Shown: piece after piece, positions 1 through 5,740 of the stretch | Numbering within the stretch: position 1 is the first letter of the stretch | Layout of the letters: each line of letters starts with the position of its first letter | Origin: Candidatus Omnitrophota bacterium | GTDB lineage: Bacteria; Omnitrophota; Gorgyraeia; Pluralincolimonadales; Pluralincolimonadaceae | Assembly: GCA_028706795.1 (NCBI GenBank) | Contig: JAQTVK010000044.1 | Location: 1-7,421, forward strand | Length of the DNA: 7,421 nt | Direction of reading: 5' to 3' | Made by a program: the position numbers and the translations under genes | The notes under the pieces: generated by a model | What the model was told of the DNA's origin: nothing | The model's database searches: none | Seen by the model: only the letters and a program-made list of their open reading frames with translations

Positions 1-163
1 ACGGGATATTCAGGTACCATGGTATCGGCCTCCGGCATCCCGGGCAATGCGACGCGGGAAACACTATCGACTCGCCGCGCGGCATCCTGTATATGCAGAC
101 ATTAAGAAAACTGCCGACGATCGAGCCGAATAAAAATACAAAAACGTAGATCATCACCGTCAT
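1..163 (-). CDS. pilD: Type IV prepilin peptidase (A24 family), N-terminal part, cut by window edge
   Basis: I translated this 54-residue start by hand from the reverse complement. It opens with a hydrophobic membrane segment (about residues 4-22) that runs into GSIVGSFLNVCIYRMPRGES (residues 13-32). HCPGC (39-43) and RPIPWYLNIP (45-54) follow. This is the hallmark N-terminus of bacterial A24 prepilin peptidases (PilD/GspO/ComC type): a first transmembrane helix, then a cytoplasmic loop whose CxxC (C40, C43) is half of the zinc-binding pair of motifs. Such inner-membrane aspartyl proteases cleave, and often N-methylate, type IV pilin-like precursors. The second CxxC and the catalytic aspartates lie beyond position 1. 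The ATG at 163 overlaps the aroE stop as ATGA, with no good Shine-Dalgarno sequence, so translation probably depends on coupling. An in-frame ATG at 154 is an alternative start. Family assignment is firm. Whether it serves pili, secretion or competence cannot be told from here. Confidence 0.9.
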   Translation of the reverse strand, partial: MTVMIYVFVFLFGSIVGSFLNVCIYRMPRGESIVFPASHCPGCRRPIPWYLNIP

Positions 164-1029
164 TTTCTTATGGCTTTCTTGAGCGCCGCGCGCATCACAG
201 GGACAGGCGCCTTTTTCCCGGTGAAAAATTCAAATGAAAGCACGCCCTGGTACAAAAGCATGCCCAGCCCGTTCGATGCCTTGATCCCCCTTCTCTTCGC
301 TTCTTTCAACAGGGGCGTCGCCGGGGGATTATATACGATATCATAGACTGCCAGGTCTTCATGCAGGGCCTTTGGGTTCACGATGCACGGGTCTCCCTTA
401 TGCATCCCCACCGGGCTTGCATTCACGAGCAGGTCCGAACCGAGGACCTCCTCGTCTATGCGCGACCTCAAAAACGGGATATATTTCGTCCCGCACCGCG
501 GGAAATCTTTTTTAGTCTTTGCTGCGAGCTCTTTCGCCCGTTTCTCCACCTGGTCGACAAAAGTAATAGACTTCGCGCCTTCCCTGGCGAGGACGAACGC
601 GATAGCCTTCGCTGCGCCCCCGCAGCCGAACAACAGGACCGACCTGCCTTTAGGGTTTACCTTCAGGTCGTTTTTCAGCGAACGGATGAATCCTTCCCCG
701 TCCGTGTTATAGGCCTTGGCCTTCCCTTTCCTGAATACTATAGTGTTCGCGGCGCCGATCCCCTTCACCTCGGGAGAAAGCTCGTCCACCAGGGGCAAGA
801 CCGCCTGTTTATGCGGTATCGTCACGTTGATGCCCGAAACGCCAAGCGCCTTAAGGCTGCGGAACGCGGACTTCAGCGCGCGCGGCGGGACCTCGAACGG
901 GATGTATACGGCGTCTATCCCCAGAGAAGCGAATGCCGCATTTTGAAAATGCGGCGATAACGTGTGCTTGACCGGGAACCCTATTATCCCGAAGACATCG
1001 GTCTTTCCGCTTATTTTTTTAGATCTCAA
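160..1029 (-). CDS. aroE: Shikimate dehydrogenase
   Basis: This cytosolic enzyme reduces 3-dehydroshikimate to shikimate in the pathway to chorismate and aromatic amino acids. Its 289 residues are normal for AroE (about 270-290). The substrate domain holds KHTLSP (21-26), NVTIPHK with the catalytic lysine K74, and YNTDGEGF with the catalytic aspartate D110. The nucleotide domain has the GCGGAA loop (135-140). NASPVGMH (203-210), VYNPPATPLL (232-241) and NGLGMLLYQG (253-262) are further family motifs. The start is TTG at 1029, overlapping the end of leuA by 11 bases. No in-frame ATG or GTG occurs early enough to keep the conserved FGIIGFPVKH segment, and a weak AGAG lies about 8 bases upstream. 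Residues 159-161 are DQV where NADP-dependent relatives such as E. coli AroE have NRT, which suggests altered cofactor preference. It is the only aromatic-pathway gene in an otherwise branched-chain cluster and shares ATGA with the next gene. Confidence 0.96.
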   Translation of the reverse strand: MRSKKISGKTDVFGIIGFPVKHTLSPHFQNAAFASLGIDAVYIPFEVPPRALKSAFRSLKALGVSGINVTIPHKQAVLPLVDELSPEVKGIGAANTIVFRKGKAKAYNTDGEGFIRSLKNDLKVNPKGRSVLLFGCGGAAKAIAFVLAREGAKSITFVDQVEKRAKELAAKTKKDFPRCGTKYIPFLRSRIDEEVLGSDLLVNASPVGMHKGDPCIVNPKALHEDLAVYDIVYNPPATPLLKEAKRRGIKASNGLGMLLYQGVLSFEFFTGKKAPVPVMRAALKKAIRK

Positions 1030-2551
1030 TTTTCAATCTCTTGTTTTCCTTGTGTACCAATTTGTTCACCGCGTTGAGGTACGCCTTTGCGCTCGCCTCT
1101 ATGACATCGGTGGAAGCCGATTTGCCTATCGCCTCCTTCTCCTTCGAGCGCACGCGCACCGTGACCTCGCCCAACGCGTCCTTGCCCTTGGTGACTGCCT
1201 GTATCGAATAATCCATCATCTCGCCCTTGGTCTTGGTTATCTTGTCTATCGCCTTGCAGCAGGCGTCTACAGGGCCGTCGCCCTCGGCTTCGGCGGTCTT
1301 TACGCCGGCCTTTGAGCGGAGTTTCACCTCGGCGACAGGGGCGACATCCGTCCCCGCAGTCGTCCGGAAAGAGACCAATTTCCACGTCTCACTAAACCCG
1401 CCGGTCCCCTCTTCCATCAAGGTCTCGAGGTCCTCGTCATATATGAACTTCTTCTTATCGGCCAATATCTTGAAACGCCCGAACGCCTTCTCCATCTCCT
1501 GTTCGCTTGAGGCATATCCGAGTTTTTTGATCTTCTCGATAAAGGCGTGGCGGCCCGAGTGCTTGCCCAACACGAGGCTGGAGGCGCTCAAACCTATCTC
1601 CTGCGGGCTCATTATCTCGTATGTCGTGCGCTTCTTTAATACGCCGTCCTGGTGTATCCCGGACTCATGCGCGAACGCGTTCTGCCCGACTATCGCCTTG
1701 TTAGGCTGGACTATTATCCCGGTCAACTTCGAAACGAGCCTGCTCGCCTTCGAGATCTCTTCCGTCACTATGCCCGTAGAAAAGTTTTTGAAGAAATCGT
1801 TCCTCGTCTTTATGATCATGACGATCTCTTCCATCGACGCGTTGCCGGCGCGCTCGCCGATGCCGTTTATCGTACACTCCACCTGCCTGGCGCCGTTCTT
1901 TACCGCGGCGATAGAATTCGCGACGGCAAGCCCGAGGTCATTGTGGCAATGGACGCTTATCACCGCCCTGCCGATGTTCGGCACGTGGTTCTTTATATCG
2001 CGTATCAACCCGCCGAACTCCTCGGGTATCGCGTATCCGACCGTGTCGGGGATGTTTATCGTGGTCGCGCCGGCGGCTATAACCTGCTCGATGACGCGGT
2101 AGAGAAAATCCTTATCGCTCCTCGATGCGTCCTCGGGAGAGAACTCCACGTCGTCGGTAAAATTCCGGGCGTATTTCACCCCTTCTACGGCGAGTTTAAC
2201 TATCTCGTCTTCGGCCTTGCGCAATTTATACTTCATGTGTATCTTCGACGTCGCGAGGAATACGTGTATCCGTCTCTTCTTCGCGGGCTTGATGGCCGCG
2301 CCGGCCGCCTCGATGTCTTTCTTCATGCACCGGGCAAGGCCGCATATCACCGGCCCTTTTATCTTCTGGGCGATAGACTTTACCGCCGCGAAATCGCCGG
2401 GCGAAGATACCGGGAAACCGGCCTCTATCACGTCCGCCTTGAGGCGGACGAGCTGCCTGGCGACCTCGAGCTTCTGGTGATCCTCGAGAGATGCGCCGGG
2501 GCATTGCTCGCCGTCGCGCAGCGTCGTGTCAAATATTATTATCTTTTCCAT
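1019..2551 (-). CDS. leuA: 2-isopropylmalate synthase
   Basis: It condenses acetyl-CoA with 2-oxoisovalerate to 2-isopropylmalate, the committed step of leucine synthesis. Its 510 residues match bacterial LeuA. The TIM-barrel catalytic domain (about 1-280) begins FDTTLRDGEQCPGASL (7-22), with R12 and D13 in the active-site and metal motif. EAGFPVSSPGDF (43-54), RIHVFLATSKIH (94-105), VHCHNDLGLA with metal-ligand histidines H201 and H203, and NGIGERAGN (229-237) follow. The linker carries AHESGIHQDG (294-303). Residues from about 390 form the C-terminal LeuA dimer domain, which in this family binds leucine for feedback inhibition; GDGPVDA (424-430) lies there. The ATG at 2551 is 6 bases after the ilvC stop, with AGGAAA just upstream. 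The RIHVFLATS-IH segment and the ilv neighbours favour LeuA over citramalate or homocitrate synthase, although the family is promiscuous and sequence alone does not settle substrate choice. Confidence 0.95.
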   Translation of the reverse strand: MEKIIIFDTTLRDGEQCPGASLEDHQKLEVARQLVRLKADVIEAGFPVSSPGDFAAVKSIAQKIKGPVICGLARCMKKDIEAAGAAIKPAKKRRIHVFLATSKIHMKYKLRKAEDEIVKLAVEGVKYARNFTDDVEFSPEDASRSDKDFLYRVIEQVIAAGATTINIPDTVGYAIPEEFGGLIRDIKNHVPNIGRAVISVHCHNDLGLAVANSIAAVKNGARQVECTINGIGERAGNASMEEIVMIIKTRNDFFKNFSTGIVTEEISKASRLVSKLTGIIVQPNKAIVGQNAFAHESGIHQDGVLKKRTTYEIMSPQEIGLSASSLVLGKHSGRHAFIEKIKKLGYASSEQEMEKAFGRFKILADKKKFIYDEDLETLMEEGTGGFSETWKLVSFRTTAGTDVAPVAEVKLRSKAGVKTAEAEGDGPVDACCKAIDKITKTKGEMMDYSIQAVTKGKDALGEVTVRVRSKEKEAIGKSASTDVIEASAKAYLNAVNKLVHKENKRLKIEI

Positions 2552-2553
2552 GG

Positions 2554-2559
2554 TTTCCT
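2554..2559 (-). promoter_or_regulatory. Ribosome-binding site of leuA overlapping the ilvC stop
   Basis: AGGAAA on the minus strand begins inside the TAG stop of ilvC, and AGGA ends 4 bases before the leuA ATG. The spacing is short but usable. It supports 2551 as the leuA start and coupling to ilvC. Confidence 0.55.
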
Positions 2560-3547
2560 ATTTTATCCAGGGCATCATCTTACGGAGCCTTTTGCCGACA
2601 ACCTCTATAAGATGGTTTTCATCCCTCTTCATCAACTGGTCGAAGTTCTTCCTTCCCGTTTCGTTCTCTTCTATCCATTCCTTCGCGAACGCGCCGGACT
2701 GTATGTCCTTGAGTATCTTCTTCATTTCGGCGCGTGCCGCATCGGTCACTATCCTCTTGCCGCGCGTGAGGTCGCCGTACTTGGCGGTATCAGAGACGCG
2801 CTGGCGCATCCCTTGTATGCCCGTCGAGTAGATCAGGTCGGTGATGAGCTTCAGCTCGTGCAGGCACTCGAAATAAGCGATCTCGGGCTGGTATCCCGCC
2901 TCGACCAGCGTATCGAAACCGGCCATGATGAGCTCGGTCACTCCTCCGCACAGGACTACCTGTTCGCCGAACAGGTCTGTCTCGACCTCTTCCTTGAACG
3001 TCGTCTCGATGACGCCTGCCCTCGTGCCGCCGATGCCTTTGGCGTAAGCCAGCGCCGTCTTCAGGGCGTTGCCGCTGTGGTCCTGATTTATCGCGACCAG
3101 GCACGGGACGCCTTTGCCTTCCTCGAACTGGGTCCTTACAAGCGCGCCCGGCCCTTTAGGCGCTATCATGAAGACATCGACATTCTTCGGCGGGACTATC
3201 CCCCTGAAATGGATATTGAAGCCGTGCGAAAAATTGAGCGCCTTCCCCTCTGTCAGGTGCTTCTCGACAAAAGCTTTGTATATCTTCGCCTGGAGGTGGT
3301 CCTGCGTGAGTATCTGGATCACGTGCGCCTCTTTCGAGGCCGTTTCGGCGGACATCGGCTTGAAGCCGTCCTTGACCGCCTGCTCGTAATTCGGCGTCCC
3401 CTCGAGTTCGGAGACGATGACCTCTACGCCGCTGTCCTTAAGGTTCAGCGCCTGGGCGCGGCCCTGGTTGCCGTATCCGACTATCGCTACTTTCTTTCCC
3501 TTCAAAAAGCTCAGGTCCGCGTCTTTGTCATAATATATCTTTAACAT
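2558..3547 (-). CDS. ilvC: Ketol-acid reductoisomerase, class I (short form)
   Basis: It isomerises and reduces 2-acetolactate or 2-aceto-2-hydroxybutyrate to the dihydroxy acids used by IlvD. The 329 residues are those of the short class I enzyme with one knotted C-terminal domain. The Rossmann domain has GYGNQGRAQALNL (24-36). FSHGFNIHF (107-115) supplies the active-site histidine H108, and APKGPGALVR (129-138) follows. Metal and substrate residues are seen in ETDLFGEQ (D191, E195), FECLHELK (E227, E231) and RVSDTAKYGDLTRG (S252). The loop after the second strand reads SELEGTPNY (46-54), whereas common NADPH enzymes have a form like GLREGSKSW. The Arg is Leu48, and the two Ser are Thr51 and Asn53, with Glu47 added, so NADH use is likely. 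The ATG directly follows the ilvN TAA with no spacer. Its ribosome-binding purines lie inside the ilvN coding end. Confidence 0.98.
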   Translation of the reverse strand: MLKIYYDKDADLSFLKGKKVAIVGYGNQGRAQALNLKDSGVEVIVSELEGTPNYEQAVKDGFKPMSAETASKEAHVIQILTQDHLQAKIYKAFVEKHLTEGKALNFSHGFNIHFRGIVPPKNVDVFMIAPKGPGALVRTQFEEGKGVPCLVAINQDHSGNALKTALAYAKGIGGTRAGVIETTFKEEVETDLFGEQVVLCGGVTELIMAGFDTLVEAGYQPEIAYFECLHELKLITDLIYSTGIQGMRQRVSDTAKYGDLTRGKRIVTDAARAEMKKILKDIQSGAFAKEWIEENETGRKNFDQLMKRDENHLIEVVGKRLRKMMPWIK

Positions 3548-4063
3548 TTATTCCTCTTCCTCCTTTATTGTTTTTGGTTTCTCTTTGGACTCTGTCTCCA
3601 TCGCTATCTTTCCCGTCCTGACGATCTCCTTGATGCCGAACTGCCTCAGGAGCTCGATGAGGTCATCTATGTGCGAGGTCTCGCCTACGGCCTCTATGGT
3701 TATCGTATGCAAGCCCAGGTCCGCGACGTTCGCTTTCATCGTCTCCGCGATCTCGATTATCTTAGTGCGGTCGTTCTGGGCGCGGACGCCGACCTTTATC
3801 AATATCAGTTCGCGGTCGATGAACTTCGTCTTCGTCAGGTCGGTGATCGTAATGACATCTATCAACTTGTTCAGTTGCTTCTTGATCTGCTCGAGAGTGC
3901 GCTCGTCGCCCTCGGCGACTATCGTCATCCTCGAGACGCTCGGGTCCTCGGTCTCGCCGACCGCGAGCGAATCTATGTTGAACCCGCGCGCCGAAAAAAG
4001 GCCGGATATGCGCGCGAGGACTCCCGGGTGGTTCTCGACAAGCACCGATATTGTCTGTCTCAT
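3548..4063 (-). CDS. ilvN: Acetolactate synthase small (regulatory) subunit
   Basis: This is the regulatory partner of the large subunit encoded just upstream. It raises activity and carries the valine feedback site. The N-terminal ACT domain (about 4-78) reads SVLVENHPGVLARISGLFSA (6-25), followed by RGFNIDSL (26-33). Asn11 and Gly14 sit at the positions tied to valine binding in E. coli IlvH, so feedback inhibition is probably retained. The second half (about 80-155) is the usual C-terminal ALS small-subunit domain, beginning near DRELILIKV (83-91). At 171 residues it is slightly longer than E. coli IlvH. The extra is a lysine- and glutamate-rich tail (about 156-171) ending KEEEE. Its ATG overlaps the ilvB stop as ATGA, with AGGGAG 6 bases upstream, which suits one-to-one synthesis of the two subunits. 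The symbol ilvH is used equally for this family. Confidence 0.96.
   Translation of the reverse strand: MRQTISVLVENHPGVLARISGLFSARGFNIDSLAVGETEDPSVSRMTIVAEGDERTLEQIKKQLNKLIDVITITDLTKTKFIDRELILIKVGVRAQNDRTKIIEIAETMKANVADLGLHTITIEAVGETSHIDDLIELLRQFGIKEIVRTGKIAMETESKEKPKTIKEEEE
3551..3564 (-). promoter_or_regulatory. Purine-rich ribosome-binding site of ilvC inside the ilvN tail codons
   Basis: The minus strand reads AGGAGGAAGAGGAA directly before TAA-ATG. It offers a perfect AGGAGG 11 bases from the ilvC ATG and a GAGG 5 bases from it. These bases also encode the Lys-Glu end of IlvN, so one stretch serves as both coding sequence and ribosome-binding site. Confidence 0.7.
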
Positions 4064-5733
4064 GCCATGCTCCCTATCATATCATCGAGGCGTTTTCCGG
4101 CAGGGACCATCGGGTAGACGTTCTCCTCCGGCTCGACTATAAAGTCCATGACGACGGTGTTCTTTGTGCGCATCGCCTTTTCTATCGCGGGACGGACCTC
4201 TTCTTTTTTGCTTATCCGCATACCGACCGCGCCGTACGCCTCGGCTATCTTGACAAAGTCCGGGTTCTCGAGCTTCGTGTGGGAATACCTCTTCCCGTAG
4301 AAGAGCTCCTGCCACTGGCGGACCATGCCGAGATACGAGTTGTTGAGTATCGCTATCTTGACGTCTATCTTGTTGACGACCGCGGTCGCGAGTTCCTGTA
4401 TGTTCATCTGTATCGACCCGTCGCCGCTTATGACAAAGACCTCGGTACCGGGCTTGCCGACTTTCGCTCCTATTCCCGCGGGAAAACCGTAGCCCATCGT
4501 CCCGAGCCCGCCGCTTGAGAGCAGCTCGCGCGGACGCATGAAATTATACCACTGCGCCGTCCACATCTGGTGCTGGCCGACGTCGGTGGCAATTATCGCC
4601 TCTCCCTTCGTCGCCTCGCAGATCTGCTGGATGACGTACTGCGGGCGGAGATTATCGTCCATCTTGTAATTGAGCGGATGCTTCTGTTTCCACTCAAGGA
4701 TCTTCTCGGTCCACTCCTTGTCATGCGGCCTGTGGACTATCTTCAAGAATTCGCCCAGGACGCATTTGACGTCCCCGACTATCGGGATATCGACCGCCAC
4801 GCTCTTGGATATGGCCGACGGGTCGATGTCTATATGGATCACCTTCGCGTGCGGGGCGAACTCGTCTATCTTTCCGGTGACGCGGTCATCGAACCGCGCG
4901 CCTATCGCTATAAGGAGGTCGCAGTTCTGGACAGCGTGGTTCGCGTATCCGGTCCCGTGCATGCCGAGCATGCCGAGCGATAATTCGTGGTTACCCGGGA
5001 ACGAACCCAAACCAAGAAGGGTCATCGTGACCGGGGAATTTATCTTCTCGGCGAACTCCTTCAATTCTTTCGCTGCGCCTGAGAGGATGACCCCGCCGCC
5101 CGCGTATATGACAGGACGCTTCGATTCCGAAACCATCTTGACCGCCCTCTTGATCTGCCCGGGATGCCCGCAATACGTCGGCTTGTAGCCGCGGATATTG
5201 ACCTTCTCCGGATAATGGAACTCTGTCTCGGCCAACTGGACATCGGACGGTAAATCTATGAGGACAGGCCCCGGCCTGCCGGTCGAGGCTATATGGAACG
5301 CTTCCTTGACCGTCCTCGCGAGGTCTTTGACGTCTTTGACAAGGTAATTATGCTTGGTTATCGGGCGCGTGATGCCTATCATGTCGGCTTCCTGGAACGC
5401 GTCGTTGCCGATCATGAACGTCTTGACCTGTCCGGTTATCGCGACTATCGGTATCGAATCCATATACGCGGTCGCGATGCCTGTGACAAGGTTCGTGGCG
5501 CCCGGCCCGGATGTCGCTATGCAGACACCGGTTTCCCCGGTCGCACGCGTATACCCGTCGGCTGCGTGCGCGGCAGCCTGCTCGTGCCTGACCAAATAAA
5601 ACTTCAGGTCGGAGTGATATAAGGCGTCGAAGAGCGGCAATGCCTGCCCGCCCGGATAGCCGAATATCGCCCCGACATTCTCTTTCTTGAGCGATTCGAC
5701 CAATATCCTCGCCCCGTTCATTTTAGTTGTCAT
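4060..5733 (-). CDS. ilvB: Acetolactate synthase large (catalytic) subunit
   Basis: This ThDP- and FAD-dependent enzyme makes 2-acetolactate from two pyruvates, or acetohydroxybutyrate from pyruvate and 2-oxobutyrate. Its 557 residues are typical of the family. The N-terminal pyrimidine domain has FGYPGGQALPLFDAL (24-38), RHEQAAAHAADGY (49-61) with the ThDP-activating glutamate E51, and SGPGATNLVTGIA (75-87). The central domain (about 190-325) includes GMLGMHG (254-260) and ARFDDRVTG (279-287). The C-terminal domain has GLGTMGYGFPAGIGAK (409-424) and the ThDP-metal motif running from GDGS (437-440) to NNSYLGMVRQWQ (464-475). Trp474 is at the position where sulfonylurea-type inhibitors act in sensitive enzymes. 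The first ATG at 5733 is preferred because GAAAGG lies 11 bases upstream, whereas the in-frame ATG at 5721 has no such site. Seven bases separate it from ilvD. The coupled small subunit downstream supports anabolic rather than catabolic acetolactate synthase. Confidence 0.97.
   Translation of the reverse strand: MTTKMNGARILVESLKKENVGAIFGYPGGQALPLFDALYHSDLKFYLVRHEQAAAHAADGYTRATGETGVCIATSGPGATNLVTGIATAYMDSIPIVAITGQVKTFMIGNDAFQEADMIGITRPITKHNYLVKDVKDLARTVKEAFHIASTGRPGPVLIDLPSDVQLAETEFHYPEKVNIRGYKPTYCGHPGQIKRAVKMVSESKRPVIYAGGGVILSGAAKELKEFAEKINSPVTMTLLGLGSFPGNHELSLGMLGMHGTGYANHAVQNCDLLIAIGARFDDRVTGKIDEFAPHAKVIHIDIDPSAISKSVAVDIPIVGDVKCVLGEFLKIVHRPHDKEWTEKILEWKQKHPLNYKMDDNLRPQYVIQQICEATKGEAIIATDVGQHQMWTAQWYNFMRPRELLSSGGLGTMGYGFPAGIGAKVGKPGTEVFVISGDGSIQMNIQELATAVVNKIDVKIAILNNSYLGMVRQWQELFYGKRYSHTKLENPDFVKIAEAYGAVGMRISKKEEVRPAIEKAMRTKNTVVMDFIVEPEENVYPMVPAGKRLDDMIGSMA
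4070..4075 (-). promoter_or_regulatory. Ribosome-binding site of ilvN inside ilvB
   Basis: AGGGAG on the minus strand, within the last ilvB codons, lies 6 bases before the ilvN ATG. Together with the ATGA overlap it supports 4063 as the true start and coupled translation of the two acetolactate synthase subunits. Confidence 0.7.
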
Positions 5734-5740
5734 TTAATCA

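Noticed and set aside
361..960. Plus-strand 199-residue open frame opposite aroE
   Set aside because: It is a codon-aligned shadow of aroE that ends at the TTA of aroE codon 24. aroE itself has all its catalytic motifs.
1019..2551. LeuA as citramalate or homocitrate synthase
   Set aside because: The RIHVFLATS-IH segment, the length with a full C-terminal regulatory domain, and the ilv context fit 2-isopropylmalate synthase better. Biochemical promiscuity cannot be excluded.
1652..3544. Plus-strand 630-residue open frame as a gene
   Set aside because: It is the codon-aligned reverse complement of leuA and ilvC, both intact with full family motifs. The translation is rich in Arg, Leu, Tyr and Asp, with no recognisable domain, as expected for a shadow frame.
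4961..4978. Two tandem copies of a 9-base unit (ATGCCGAGC) in ilvB
   Set aside because: They encode the LGMLGM part of a segment conserved in acetolactate synthases, so the repeat follows from protein constraint.
4060..5733. IlvB as another ThDP enzyme (pyruvate oxidase, glyoxylate carboligase or catabolic AlsS)
   Set aside because: A valine-type regulatory subunit overlaps its stop and ilvC, ilvD and leuA surround it. GMLGMHG and the NNSYLGMVRQWQ segment fit anabolic acetolactate synthase.
5734..5740. Possible terminator or promoter between ilvD and ilvB
   Set aside because: The gap is only 7 bases, TGATTAA on the minus strand, with no hairpin or U-run.
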